From: Bradyrhizobiaceae bacterium
GTDB lineage: Bacteria; Pseudomonadota; Alphaproteobacteria; Rhizobiales; Xanthobacteraceae
Direction of reading: 5' to 3'
Assembly: GCA_003963435.1 (NCBI GenBank)
Contig: RXJC01000004.1
Coordinates: forward strand, 124,001 to 188,000
DNA: 64,000 nt
In this document: positions 38,627-47,802 of the stretch, piece after piece
Position numbering within the stretch: the first letter of the stretch is position 1
Layout of the letters: every line of letters begins with the position of its first letter
Made by a program: the position numbers and the translations under genes
The notes under the pieces: generated by a model
Seen by the model: only the letters and a program-made list of their open reading frames with translations
Told to the model about the DNA's origin: nothing
The model's database searches: none

Positions 38627-39213
38627 AATTTTTCCCCAGAGCGCCGCAAGAGAAGCCGGACGAAGAAATTCGGTCATTCGACAACAATCCATGACGTGAT
38701 TTAACCCCCTCGTTCGATACCACACCCAACATAGAACCTCCGCCATCCCCTTGAAACAACACCAATCGCAGTCATCGAAGGGCGAGAGCTCCAGTATTCC
38801 TGTTACCAGGAGCTTGGTCCCGTCCAAAGCAGACGTCGGATGGAGCAGGCCTTTCAGTTCACGCGACGGCAGCAATAACTATGTCTTGGCCGGCTGTTTA
38901 ATCTCGAACTTTACCGATGCAGCATCTTCTATCGAGTAGACTAGGTGCTTCGCGACGCGCCAGGACGACCTATGCGCACCGTCGGTTTCCCCTGTTGTTT
39001 TAGATCGATCGCTTTATATTCCATTGTAACTCTCTGGCGATCACACGACTTTGTGATTGCAGCGCACGACGCTGCCGCCGAGGGGCAGATGTCGCAGCAA
39101 GCTGCTTACTCTGGGGTTTGGTAGGAATCGTTTCGGTCATTCGTTACGAAGCAATCGTAACCTGGACTAACCGAACAACGGCACTTTAAAAACGATTCTT
39201 GACAGCATCAAAC
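38627..39213. other. Stretch of 587 bases without a supported gene
   Basis: This holds the upstream region of the exported crotonase and, at its right end, DNA leading to a SigF-like promoter. Short frames on both strands have no motif. The minus-strand frame continuing from the crotonase to 38875 is Cys- and Trp-rich and does not resemble a family. Confidence 0.4.
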
Positions 39214-39240
39214 GTAACAAAGCGGACTCCGGCTGCGAAT
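39214..39240 (+). promoter_or_regulatory. SigF-like ECF promoter upstream of the DUF1223 pseudogene
   Basis: GTAACA (39214-39219) and CGAAT (39236-39240) are separated by 16 bases. The spacer AAGCGGACTCCGGCTG differs at three positions from that of the element before the intact DUF1223 gene. The promoter has been kept while the gene behind it decayed. Confidence 0.55.
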
Positions 39241-39269
39241 ACGGGATGATACCACGCTGGAGGATTGTC

Positions 39270-39545
39270 ATGCTATCCCGTCTGCTGACTCCACCAGACA
39301 CATTGCGAGTCTCTCTCCTGCCGTTGGCTCTGCTGCAGAACGACCTATCATCGTCGAGTTGTACGCCTCGCAAGGTTGCTCATCCGCCCCGCCCGCGAAG
39401 ACTTACCTCAACAAACTATCCGGAGAGCAGCGAGATGCCCTGCCGGCTCGCTTTTCACGTCACCGATTGGGACCGCCAGGGATGGAAGGACGCCTGTTCG
39501 CTGCAAGCTGGCAGGGGCCGACACGAATGGTGTCCAACTGGTAAG
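39270..39545 (+). pseudogene. Frameshifted DUF1223 duplicate
   Basis: After a GGAGG site, an ATG opens MLSRLL as in the intact copy. The rest is spread over three frames: AERPIIVELYASQGCSSAPP with AKTYLNKLSGEQRDALP in one, then LAFHVTDWDRQGWKDACSLQ in another. These match VVVELYTSQGCSSCPPAN and AFHVTYWDRLGWKDPYSLQ of the gene at 4542-5246. At least two frameshifts are needed, the second active-site Cys is now Ala, and the C-terminal two thirds are gone. Similarity stops near 39545, just before a methyltransferase gene, so a deletion or insertion end probably lies there. Confidence 0.8.
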
Positions 39546-39552
39546 CGGTCCC

Positions 39553-40179
39553 ATGTTTAAGCGATTGTGGAAACTACTACCCGTAGAGACGCTCCATGGG
39601 TACGAGCACCCGGAGCTAGTCGAGACTGTCTTCCGAAAAACGGTCGCCTATGAACCGACAGAATCTTGGCCTGATATGGATGGCGTCGCTTCCGTTCTTG
39701 ACTTTGGAGGGGCCTGCGGTCGCCACTACAAAGAGGCTCGGCGTCATTCTCCGACTATTCGATGGGCGGTCGTCGAGACCCCGGCTATGGTTACGCGGGC
39801 GAAAGAGCTAGAAACCCAACAACTCAAATTTTTTACCGATATCGGAGCTGCGGCTGCGTGGCTCGGCAGCGTCGATGTCATGCATTCGAACGGCGCCGTG
39901 CAATATACTACTAATCCGGGCGACGTCATTCGCGAACTTTGCGCTCTCCGTGCGGAGCGTATGATTTGGCTCCGTTTGTTCGTCGGCATTGGCGAGAGAG
40001 TAACGCAAGTCTCCCGGTTGGATGACAACGGACCCGGACGGATTTGGACGACCCGAAAAAATGTTGCCTACGAGCGAACAGCGATCAGTGAGGCTGAATT
40101 TCTAGATGCCCACTCTGATTATAAACTGACTGAGCGCGGCTCTGACTGGTTCAAGTTCTCCATTTCCTCCGCCCTGTGA
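39553..40179 (+). CDS. TIGR04325-type putative methyltransferase
   Basis: The 208-residue protein has a SAM-binding motif VLDFGGACGRHYKEARR near residues 47-63 and an acidic loop (AVVETPAM) near 77. The order GYEHPELVETVFRKT, LDFGG and DVMHSNGAVQYT matches the TIGR04325 family of putative methyltransferases, often in surface-polysaccharide clusters. The C-terminus ends WFKFSISSAL. It starts 8 bases after the DUF1223 relic, and no glycan genes are nearby, so it looks displaced. Start chosen at the first ATG that gives the family N-terminus (MFKRLWKLLPVETLHGYEHP). Substrate is unknown. Confidence 0.7.
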   Translation: MFKRLWKLLPVETLHGYEHPELVETVFRKTVAYEPTESWPDMDGVASVLDFGGACGRHYKEARRHSPTIRWAVVETPAMVTRAKELETQQLKFFTDIGAAAAWLGSVDVMHSNGAVQYTTNPGDVIRELCALRAERMIWLRLFVGIGERVTQVSRLDDNGPGRIWTTRKNVAYERTAISEAEFLDAHSDYKLTERGSDWFKFSISSAL

Positions 40180-40640
40180 GCGACGCTTTGCGCGGCATAC
40201 CCATCTGCGCACGCATGGTCCGGCTTCTCTTGCTCTCAGAATCATCCTGATCTTGAATCGCGACTCACGTTCCAAGAAAACGGGTACCAGTTCGCACGCA
40301 AGGCTACGGGAAAGTCAGACGGGATTTCCGCCGAGCCGATCGCCTCGCAGAATCGGCGTTTCCACGAGGGTCGCACCGCAGCTATGGCGTCCTACAGGAA
40401 CTGCCTGACCTCAGCGTCATCCCCTAGCGGCGCGACGCATCAATTCATCGGCATGATCCGCAACGACCGACACCTTAATGTGGCCCTCAGCTGCGTCCAC
40501 CCCTGGGCGCGAGCGAGATCGACGCTTCCCGGCCCAGGCGGTCGCAATTTCCATAGATGGGTTCGGTCGCCGCAACTTGCGCCAAAACGTCCCCTTCGCC
40601 GCGCAAGATGTCAAACAGGCAATCGAGCTTGGCGCGAAGT
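40180..40640. other. Stretch of 461 bases without a supported gene
   Basis: A minus-strand frame near 40420-40500 reads EGHIKVSVVADHADELMRRA, which looks coding, but it closes at once on both sides and matches no family I know. No repeat or regulatory palindrome was recognised. The stretch separates the methyltransferase from the end of the long catabolic operon. Confidence 0.4.
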
Positions 40641-41969
40641 CTAAGCGCCTTGCGGAGATGCGCGCAGTACTGTCTCCACACAGGACGCGATCTCCAGCAG
40701 GCTGCGATCGGCGTTCCTGCGGCCGATCAACATCAGGCCGACGGGCAGGCCTTCAACCGAGATCGGCAGCGAGATCGAGGGGCAATCGAGCATGTTGGCG
40801 ATGCGCGGATTACGCAGCACCAGACCATTGGCCTGATGGAACGCGCTGTCCTCCGCGACCTGCGACAGCAGCGGCGCGCGGATCGGCGTCGTCGGCAGAA
40901 TGAAGACCTCGTTGTTGCCGATGGACTGCTCGAAGGACCGGATCGCAGCCTGCCGCAGCCGCGTCATGCGTACATAGTCGACACCGAGAATGCCGGCTCC
41001 CGCTTCGATACGGACTCGAGTCTTGGGATCAACTCCATCCAGGCTCGACAGGCCAAGACCGCGCAGCGTCGCGCCGACCTCGATTGACGGAAAGGTTCCG
41101 ATCTTGTCGATGCCAGCGACATCATCGAGCGCAGGCTCGATCGATCCATCCTCGATCCGCAGGCCACAGGATCGAAGACGCTCCAGTGCATGCTCGAACG
41201 CGCCGAGCACTTCCGGCTCGCAGCGCTCGAAGAGGCGACCGCGCGCCACGATCAGACGGAACGTAAAGGGCGAGGCCATTTGCGGCCGCGACACCGCGTC
41301 TTCGCCCGACAGCACCTGATCGGCCGCGAAGCAGTCTGCAACGGTTGCGGCAATCGGACCGATGGTATCGAGACTCGACGACAGCGAGAACGCGCCGGCG
41401 GCCGGCACGAACCCACTGGTTGGCTTGAAGCCGACCGCGCCCGACAGGGCCGCAGGAATTCGGATCGATCCTCCGGTGTCGCTGCCGATGGCGATATCCG
41501 CCATGCCGTCAACGACCGAGACGACGGCGCCCGATGAGGACCCACCCGGCGCGCGACGGCGATCCCTTGGGTTGCCCGGGACACCGTCATGCGGGTTCGT
41601 ACCGAGCGCGGAAAAGGCAAATTCGGTCATCTGCGTCTTGCCGATGATCACGGCCCCGGCGGCGCGCAGGCGCGTCACGGCCAGCGCATCGTCCATCGCG
41701 GCCGGCTGGGCGCGCAAGACGGCGGAGCCTGCGCTCGTCACGGTGCCCGCCACGTCAAACAGCGCCTTGACCGAGACGATGCGGCCATCGAGCGGACCAC
41801 GAGAGTTCCCGGCAGCGGCGCGCCGATCCGCAGCTTCCGCTTCACCGCGCGCGCTCTCTGCAAACAAGGCGGTGAAGGTATTCGCGGCCTCCGGCGCGTG
41901 CGCACGCGCCAGTGCGGCCTCCAATCGTGCGACGGCGGAGGGACGAGATGGGTCGGACGTTGAGGTCAT
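40641..41969 (-). CDS. Amidase signature family protein
   Basis: The 442-residue protein carries the amidase triad: Lys in RIVSVKALFDVAG near residue 68, cis-Ser in PGGSSSGAVVSV near 143, and nucleophile Ser in GSDTGGSIRIPAAL near 167. The ending CPSISLPISVEGLPVGLMLI is normal. It is a different subfamily from the amidase at 12-13.5 kb, which has GGDQGGS. It is the last gene of the ten-gene operon, 25 bases after DUF2848, and would hydrolyse an amide to acid and ammonia. Its place suggests it acts on the imported compound or on a ring-opened product. Confidence 0.87.
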   Translation of the reverse strand: MTSTSDPSRPSAVARLEAALARAHAPEAANTFTALFAESARGEAEAADRRAAAGNSRGPLDGRIVSVKALFDVAGTVTSAGSAVLRAQPAAMDDALAVTRLRAAGAVIIGKTQMTEFAFSALGTNPHDGVPGNPRDRRRAPGGSSSGAVVSVVDGMADIAIGSDTGGSIRIPAALSGAVGFKPTSGFVPAAGAFSLSSSLDTIGPIAATVADCFAADQVLSGEDAVSRPQMASPFTFRLIVARGRLFERCEPEVLGAFEHALERLRSCGLRIEDGSIEPALDDVAGIDKIGTFPSIEVGATLRGLGLSSLDGVDPKTRVRIEAGAGILGVDYVRMTRLRQAAIRSFEQSIGNNEVFILPTTPIRAPLLSQVAEDSAFHQANGLVLRNPRIANMLDCPSISLPISVEGLPVGLMLIGRRNADRSLLEIASCVETVLRASPQGA

Positions 41970-41994
41970 TGGTCTAAACCGCGCTCAGTGATGG

Positions 41995-42690
41995 TCACGA
42001 GACGACCGGCAGGACGTCGATATCGTAGCCGTGGACCAGGGAGCGCTTGAGCACGGGATCGCTGAGCTCCATCTCGAAGCGCGTGCCCGGGCGAATTCCG
42101 CCGATGGCCCCCGGCGTGCCGCAGAACATCAGCGTCCCCGCCGGCAGGATATCGGCGTTGGCGTAGCGCCGGATGAGATCACGCGGCGTCCGCAGCGACG
42201 ACACCGGGCTCTCCTGATAGAGCACCCGCTTGCCGTCGATCGTCGCCCACGAGCGAAGGGTCAGTTGGTCCCAATGGCCTTCGACATCGGCATAAGACCA
42301 GAGCTGCGAGCCGACCGGCTTGCCGCAAAGCTGCTTCGACAGGGCAATACCGGAGGCCTCCGCCTTGCGATCAGTGTGGTCGGATCCGATCCCAATCCAG
42401 AGACCGTCGGCCATGGCGACCACGACCGGCTCGACCTCGCCGGAACTGTCAGGCCCGAGCACGGTCAGGCGATCGGCCTGGGTCAGCGTCTGGGCCGCGA
42501 CGCGGTAGTAGAGGGGTGTCGTCGACGGGCGTGGAATGCCGAGCGCAGCAAGTTCCTCGACGTGATGCTCGATCGCTGCGGCGTCCCGGCCCGCCCAGCC
42601 CGCGATCACCAGTGCTTCGATCTCGACGCCGACATGATCGGCTCGGTCTGTCGCGATACGGTCAAACTTCATGAACATGGGCTTTGTCAT
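41995..42690 (-). CDS. DUF2848 family (FAH-like) protein
   Basis: The 231-residue protein belongs to DUF2848. Visible blocks are HVEELAALGIPRPSTTPLYY, then LWSYADVEGHWDQLTLRSW, TPRDLIRRY and AGTLMFCGTPGAIGGIRPG. The last block and the ending ELSDPVLKRSLVHGYDIDVL resemble the GTP-GVG loop and C-terminus of fumarylacetoacetate hydrolase-type enzymes, which cleave C-C bonds or decarboxylate ring-opened acids. A catalytic role is inferred from this likeness only. It overlaps the LivF gene end by 29 bases at the first ATG; ATGs at 42678 and 42672 are also possible. Confidence 0.78.
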   Translation of the reverse strand: MTKPMFMKFDRIATDRADHVGVEIEALVIAGWAGRDAAAIEHHVEELAALGIPRPSTTPLYYRVAAQTLTQADRLTVLGPDSSGEVEPVVVAMADGLWIGIGSDHTDRKAEASGIALSKQLCGKPVGSQLWSYADVEGHWDQLTLRSWATIDGKRVLYQESPVSSLRTPRDLIRRYANADILPAGTLMFCGTPGAIGGIRPGTRFEMELSDPVLKRSLVHGYDIDVLPVVS

Positions 42691-43354
42691 CCTTGGTCGA
42701 TGGAAGAAGAATCTCGCCGCGCTCGATCTGCAAGGTCCTGTCGGCGATCCGATCCAGCAGGGCCGGCGATGATTCGGTAATCAACAGAGCGAGCTCCGGA
42801 CGATGTTTGCGCAACTCACCGAGCGTGCGCGCATAATCGAGCGCAAGGGCCGGTGCCAGCCCCTGGAAGGGTTCGTCGAGCAGCAGGACCTTGCGCGCCA
42901 CCGTCAGCGCGCGGCCGAGCGCGACCATCTTTCCCTGGCCGCCAGAAACGCCGCCCGCGGGCCTCGATCGCATCACATGCAACTCGGGCAGCAATCCATA
43001 GACTTCGTCGAGCCCACGCGCGATCTCTGCCCGGTCGAGCTTCAGCGCCAGCGCCGGAAGACGAATGTTCTCCTCGACGCTCAACTCCGGAATTAGGCGG
43101 CGGTCTTCCGGCGCATAGCCGATCCCCGCGCGCGCCCGGGTATGAGCCGGCATCTTGCCGAGATCGTCGGCGTCGAGGCGGATGGCTCCTCCGGAGTGTG
43201 CGATCAGCCCCATGATCGCACGCAGCGTCGTGGTCTTGCCGGCGCCGTTGCGGCCGATCAGCACCGTCGTCTTACGCGCGACGATGACGCAGCTCACCTC
43301 GCGCAGTACGCGGACGCCTTCGATCGAGACGCTGACTTTGTCGAGACTGAGCAT
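42662..43354 (-). CDS. Branched-chain-type ABC transporter ATPase (LivF-like)
   Basis: The 230-residue ATPase has Walker A GRNGAGKTT near residue 35, the LivF-type RAGIGYAPEDRRLIPELSVEEN, signature VSGGQGKM, and Walker B VLLLDEPFQGLAP. The H-loop His is not found after the D-loop: the usual ITEQN-like LivF motif reads LLITESSP, and LivF proteins normally lack this His. The ATG at 43354 overlaps the LivG stop (TGATG). It is the second ATPase of the importer. Confidence 0.9.
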   Translation of the reverse strand: MLSLDKVSVSIEGVRVLREVSCVIVARKTTVLIGRNGAGKTTTLRAIMGLIAHSGGAIRLDADDLGKMPAHTRARAGIGYAPEDRRLIPELSVEENIRLPALALKLDRAEIARGLDEVYGLLPELHVMRSRPAGGVSGGQGKMVALGRALTVARKVLLLDEPFQGLAPALALDYARTLGELRKHRPELALLITESSPALLDRIADRTLQIERGEILLPSTKDDKAHVHEV

Positions 43355-44100
43355 CAGGCGACCCCTATGACGCGCTCGCGGACCTGCGCGTTGCTGAATA
43401 CCTCGTCGGGCCGGCCCTCGGCCATGATATTTCCGGCGTTCCACACCAGCACCCGGCTCGCATAACGGGCGACCACGTCCATGTCGTGTTCGACGAACAA
43501 CGCGGTGATCCGGCGCTGACGCAGCGCGCCCATCAGCGCCTCCATCAGCGGAAAGCGTTCGAGCGCGCTCACGCCGCTGGTCGGCTCGTCCAGCAGCAGA
43601 AGCCGCGGCTTGAGGGCCAGCGCGACAGCAATATCCAGCAGTTTGCGATGCCCTTCAGGCAGCGTGCTGCTAATCCGGTCAGCGTCGTCGGCAAGTCCGA
43701 CGAGATCGAGCAGAGCCTTCGCCTCCGCGCGCCGCGTTCCGAGATCGAGGGGGCGGATCGCGCTCCACAGGCCGTCCTTTGCAGCTAGCGCCAGCATCAT
43801 GTTATCGATCACGCGTTGCGCGGAAAACAGTTGCGGGATCTGGAACGCGCGCGCCACGCCGCGGCGCGCGATGGCGCGCGGCGAGAGGCGCGTGATGTCG
43901 TGACCGTCGAGCAGCACGCTGCCGGAGCCCGGGCGAATATACCCGGTGCAGATGTTGAGCAGAGTCGTCTTGCCCGCGCCATTCGGGCCGATGATCGCCA
44001 GGAACTCGCCGTCTTGGATCGAGATGCTCACGCCGTCGGCGGCCTTTACCCCGTTGAATGCGACGTGGAGGCCCCTCGCCTCCAGGATGGGACGCGTCAT
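43354..44100 (-). CDS. Branched-chain-type ABC transporter ATPase (LivG-like)
   Basis: The 248-residue ATPase has Walker A GPNGAGKTT near residue 36, VARAFQIPQLFSAQRVIDN as Q-loop region, Walker B LLLLDEPTSGVS and the H-loop VEHDMDVV. The signature motif is divergent: LPEGHRKLLDIA where LSYGEQRRLEIA is usual. The start overlaps the LivM permease stop (ATGA). Confidence 0.9.
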   Translation of the reverse strand: MTRPILEARGLHVAFNGVKAADGVSISIQDGEFLAIIGPNGAGKTTLLNICTGYIRPGSGSVLLDGHDITRLSPRAIARRGVARAFQIPQLFSAQRVIDNMMLALAAKDGLWSAIRPLDLGTRRAEAKALLDLVGLADDADRISSTLPEGHRKLLDIAVALALKPRLLLLDEPTSGVSALERFPLMEALMGALRQRRITALFVEHDMDVVARYASRVLVWNAGNIMAEGRPDEVFSNAQVRERVIGVA

Positions 44101-45023
44101 AGGCTGGAGGCCTCCTTGCGTGAGAACAGTCCGTAGAACCCTTGCGGCAGGAACATGATCACGACGATCAGCGTCAGACCGACGATCAGATTCCACGCAT
44201 CGGTCACGGTTACGGCGGCGCTATGCAGCAATTCCAGGAACAGGGCACCGATGAACGCGCCGGGTACGCCGCCGATGCCCCCGAGCACGGCGATCAGCAC
44301 GAGATGTCCGGACGCGGTCCAGAACGCGAAATCCGGGACCACCCGGCCGATCGCAAAGCCTGCAATCGCGCCGCCAAGTCCGGCGAGCGCGGCGGAGACG
44401 ACATAGGCGATCAGCAGCACCGCCCAGACCGGAATGCCCAGATATTCGAGCCGAATCTCGTTGGAGTGAACGGCCGAGAGCGCATGGCCCAGCGGGCTGT
44501 TGAGATAGCGCTGGACGGCAAGACCGACGAGCAGCATCAAGACCAGGCTGAGGTAGAACAGTACGGTCTTGAACAGCGGCTCGCCGAGCATGATACCGAA
44601 CACCGCCGGAATCGGGACCGGCATGCCGTCCGTTCCGCCAGTGACGCCGTACAGCTTGGCACATAGCGCGTAGAACACCATTGAGACCGCAAGGTTCAAC
44701 ATTGCGAAGAAGATCGCGCGATAGCGGATGAGAAACAGTCCGGCGATCGCGCCGACCAGCGCCGCTGTGAGCACCGAGAAGATCAGGAGCAGACCAAGGT
44801 CGTTGACGCCGGCCCGCGCTAGGAACGCAACGCCATAGGCGCTCGCGGCAAAGAACATCGCATGCCCGATCGAGATCAGACCGGCGCGGAGCAGCACCGC
44901 GACGCCGAGCGCCGCGAAACCCTTCGCGATCGCAAGCGTTAGCACGAATTGCAGCCAAGGGGCGGCGACGGGCAGCACGGCAAGGATTAGGACCGCCACA
45001 GCGGTGACAATCGTTCGCATCAT
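44097..45023 (-). CDS. Branched-chain-type ABC transporter permease (LivM-like)
   Basis: The 308-residue protein has nine to ten hydrophobic segments and LivM blocks: GLISIGHAMFFAASAYGVAF near 48 and LSAVHSNEIRLEYLGIPVWA near 178. GGIGGVPGAFIGALFLELLH follows near 240. It overlaps the LivH stop by four bases and the LivG start by four, so the importer genes are tightly coupled. Confidence 0.9.
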   Translation of the reverse strand: MMRTIVTAVAVLILAVLPVAAPWLQFVLTLAIAKGFAALGVAVLLRAGLISIGHAMFFAASAYGVAFLARAGVNDLGLLLIFSVLTAALVGAIAGLFLIRYRAIFFAMLNLAVSMVFYALCAKLYGVTGGTDGMPVPIPAVFGIMLGEPLFKTVLFYLSLVLMLLVGLAVQRYLNSPLGHALSAVHSNEIRLEYLGIPVWAVLLIAYVVSAALAGLGGAIAGFAIGRVVPDFAFWTASGHLVLIAVLGGIGGVPGAFIGALFLELLHSAAVTVTDAWNLIVGLTLIVVIMFLPQGFYGLFSRKEASSL

Positions 45024-45919
45024 ATCCTCCGCGCGGTCACCGACCCGAACAAGCCGTAGGGACGGATCAGAAGCACCACAAGCATTGCGGCATAGGGCGC
45101 AACTGCATCCAGCGAGGGCACGAGATAGATCGCGAGCACGCGCGCCACGCCGACGATCAGCGAGGCCACCGCGGCGCCCTCGATCTGTCCAAGCCCACCA
45201 ATTGCCGCCACTGCAAAGGCGAGCACCATTGTGTCGGCGCCGAGTCCCGGGGCAATGCCTGACGTCGGCGTCGCGAGCGCGCCTCCGAGAGCTGCCAGGA
45301 ACACGCCGAGAGAGAACGCCAGGATGAAGATCCGGTTGGTATCGATGCCGATCGACTGCGCCATCTCTCGGTCGGTCACTACCGCCGTGATCAGGCGCCC
45401 GAGCCGGGTGTGGTTGATCAGGAGCCGCAGGCCAATGACGACCAGAAGCGCCATGCCGATCAGCAGGATCTGGTAGTTGAGATAAACTACACCGCCGATA
45501 GTCATCGTGCCGAGCAGCCGCATGGGCGTATCTTCATAGAAGGACTGCACGCCGAAGATCATGCGCTGTAGGTCCTCGAGCATCAAGAACAAGCCGAACG
45601 TGATCAGGATCTGCACGGCTTCCGACTTGCCGTAAGTCCAGCGGACCAAGCTGCGCTCGATCAGCGGGCCGAATATCGCCGCGACAAAGACGGCGCTAAA
45701 CAACAGCGCCGCGAACGACAGATAGGGGTTGAGCTGCCGGCTTGTGATGAACAGGCAGACCGAGGCTGCGACATAGCCACCTATCGAGTAGAGGCTGCCA
45801 TGGGCAACGTTGAGGACGCGCAGCACGCTGAAGACGAGCGTCAGACCGACCGCCGCGAAGAAGATCAACGCGGCACTGGCGAGACTGTCCAGCAGCAGTG
45901 GGATGATTGCATTTGACAT
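45020..45919 (-). CDS. Branched-chain-type ABC transporter permease (LivH-like)
   Basis: The 299-residue protein has the LivH opening LDSLASAALIFFAAVGLTLV, the block RVLNVAHGSLYSIGGYVAA near 32-50, and IGIDTNRIFILAFSLGVFLA near 190. It forms the permease dimer with the LivM-like protein. The binding-protein gene lies 42 bases upstream. Confidence 0.9.
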   Translation of the reverse strand: MSNAIIPLLLDSLASAALIFFAAVGLTLVFSVLRVLNVAHGSLYSIGGYVAASVCLFITSRQLNPYLSFAALLFSAVFVAAIFGPLIERSLVRWTYGKSEAVQILITFGLFLMLEDLQRMIFGVQSFYEDTPMRLLGTMTIGGVVYLNYQILLIGMALLVVIGLRLLINHTRLGRLITAVVTDREMAQSIGIDTNRIFILAFSLGVFLAALGGALATPTSGIAPGLGADTMVLAFAVAAIGGLGQIEGAAVASLIVGVARVLAIYLVPSLDAVAPYAAMLVVLLIRPYGLFGSVTARRI

Positions 45920-45961
45920 CGGCTTGCGCCCTGCGTGAATGGAGTGAACGCTATTGCCCGC

Positions 45962-47350
45962 TTATTTGTAGCTTCCCGGCTTCGGCAGGCTTTTGGAGAA
46001 TTCGGGCTTGAGCGTCGAGATCCAGGCCAGCGGGTCCTGGCCGCCTTGCGGCATCAGGCTGTCTCCCTTGTAGCGAACCATGTCACCAATCACGGGAAAC
46101 TGCTGCGTCGGGGTCTTCACGGTGACGCCGACGATCTGGTCGACAAGTCCGTCGTTGTCGGCGCGCGTCCGCACGGTGCCGGTCAGGGTTGCAACCGTGC
46201 TCCCCTTCATGGCGTCCGCGAGGTCGGCACGAGACGGCCACTTTCCGCCGTTTTTCTGCATCGCAGCCTTGTAGGCGGCCTTCACATAGATCAGTGTGTT
46301 GGCCATCTTGATCGCCGGGAACACCGGGTATTCCCCGAAGCGCGCCTTGTACGCTTCGGCAAACTTCACCGTCTCCTGGTTGACCTTGGCGTCCGGCGAC
46401 ATCCACCAGCCGTCGCCGAGAACGCCGACGATCACGCCGTCGGGCAACGGTACGCGTTGCAGCACCGTCTCGCCCAGCGCGAGCACCACCTGACTCGACG
46501 TGAACAGCCCGCGCGGCGTCGCCTGGCGAACGAAGTTCTCGAGATCAGCGCCCCAGAAATTTGAGAACACGACATCAGGATGAGCGGTGGTGAGCCGGGA
46601 AATCTCCGTCTGGTAGTTCGGCGAGCCGAGCTTTGGATAGAGTTCGGCGACGATCTCGACATCAGGCTTCAACGCCTTCAGCGCCGCGGTGAAGATCTTG
46701 GCCGCGTCATGGCCGAACGCATAGTCCGGGTTGATGATAGCAACTGTCTTTACATCAGGCTTGCGCTCGAGAAGATAGATCGCATAGGCGATGAATTCCG
46801 GCACGGTGTTACCGTTGGGGCGGAACACATATTTGCTCTTGCCGTCAATTAGCAGCTGATGGGTATCACAATTCCAGCCCACGGTCGGAACTTCGAGCTG
46901 CTCGGCGAGCGGCGCCAACGCGAGGCACGTCGCGCTGGACAGGGCGGCGATCATCACTTGGTTCTGCGCGTCTCCCGCCAACCGGCGATATTCGGCGATC
47001 ACGCCCTGCGCGCCCTGAGCTTCGTCAACGTAGGTCGCCTTAACCGGCACGCCCTCGATGCCACCCTTCGCATTGATTTCGTCGATCATAAGGTCGGCAG
47101 CGTTCTTGCCGGGCATGCCATAAGCCGCGGCGGGACCGGACGTGAAGGTGAAGACGCCCAGTCCGAGGGAGCTTGGCTTCTCCTGTGCCGCGACGGGCGT
47201 CGTCGCCACCAGACCGATCGCGAGCGCTCCCGCGAGGCCATCGGCCACCAGCCGAAGGTTGGCCTGCGGCACGCTGCGGTCCAGCCCGAGCGACCGCTCG
47301 AGCGACGAAAGGCACCGCGCGACGACGGTGGAAATACTTTTGAACGCCAT
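45962..47350 (-). CDS. ABC transporter substrate-binding protein (Leu/Ile/Val-binding family)
   Basis: The 462-residue protein is a Peripla_BP_6-type binding protein. It has an unusually long N-terminal leader of about 38 residues before the hydrophobic signal (LAGALAIGLVATTPVAAQ), then FTFTSGPAAAYGMPGKNAAD, LMIDEINAKGGIEGVPVKA, IINPDYAFGHDAAKIF and TEISRLTTAHPDVVFSNF. Relatives bind branched-chain amino acids, amides or aromatic acids. A start nearer the hydrophobic segment is possible, but no better ATG is evident. Within a monooxygenase/amidase operon, an aromatic or heterocyclic amide is a reasonable cargo. Confidence 0.88.
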   Translation of the reverse strand: MAFKSISTVVARCLSSLERSLGLDRSVPQANLRLVADGLAGALAIGLVATTPVAAQEKPSSLGLGVFTFTSGPAAAYGMPGKNAADLMIDEINAKGGIEGVPVKATYVDEAQGAQGVIAEYRRLAGDAQNQVMIAALSSATCLALAPLAEQLEVPTVGWNCDTHQLLIDGKSKYVFRPNGNTVPEFIAYAIYLLERKPDVKTVAIINPDYAFGHDAAKIFTAALKALKPDVEIVAELYPKLGSPNYQTEISRLTTAHPDVVFSNFWGADLENFVRQATPRGLFTSSQVVLALGETVLQRVPLPDGVIVGVLGDGWWMSPDAKVNQETVKFAEAYKARFGEYPVFPAIKMANTLIYVKAAYKAAMQKNGGKWPSRADLADAMKGSTVATLTGTVRTRADNDGLVDQIVGVTVKTPTQQFPVIGDMVRYKGDSLMPQGGQDPLAWISTLKPEFSKSLPKPGSYK

Positions 47351-47404
47351 ATTTTTCCCCTTGGTCGGTCAATCAATGAAGTTGGTGGCGACAGCGATCC
47401 GGCA

Positions 47405-47785
47405 TCAAACCGGGTCGAAGTAGTGAATTTCCATGAGCAGACAGCCGTTGACGGACTTGAAAGGCCCGTGCGGTGCGTGCGGCGGCCGGCAGGCATAGGT
47501 GTTCGGCGGGAAGCTCTTGCCGCCCTCGCCCTTGGCATCGTTGCCGACGATCAGGTCACCCGAGACGAGATAGACCTCTTCCCAATATTCATGCGAGAAC
47601 GGCGCGGTGGTGTAGACGCCCGGCGCGAAACGAAGGAGCCGGGTTCGCGTCCCGCGCCGGTTCTCCTCATCCAGGCCACCTGAGATGACCTTCTGCTGGA
47701 TACCGGCGGGATAACCTGCCGGCACTTCCCAGCCGGTCGTCATGTCGAGCGTGTAGAATTCGTCGTGCTTCTTGTTGACGGGCAT
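47405..47785 (-). CDS. Cupin domain protein (ChrR-like cupin)
   Basis: The 126-residue protein is a single small cupin. Metal-ligand motifs are FSHEYWEEVYLVSGDL near residues 64-79 and PPHAPHGPFKS near 102-112. This is the ChrR-type cupin pattern also found in acetylacetone dioxygenase-like enzymes. It lies 17 bases after the HpaB-like gene and 54 bases before the binding-protein gene. A dioxygenase or isomerase acting on the hydroxylated product is possible, by inference. Confidence 0.82.
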   Translation of the reverse strand: MPVNKKHDEFYTLDMTTGWEVPAGYPAGIQQKVISGGLDEENRRGTRTRLLRFAPGVYTTAPFSHEYWEEVYLVSGDLIVGNDAKGEGGKSFPPNTYACRPPHAPHGPFKSVNGCLLMEIHYFDPV

Positions 47786-47802
47786 GTGCTGTCTCTCTTG
47801 GT

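Noticed and set aside
39118..39180. Clustered GTAAC and CGAA words upstream of the DUF1223 pseudogene promoter
   Set aside because: Spacings of 6 and 9 bases do not fit the 15-16 base rule seen in the other copies.
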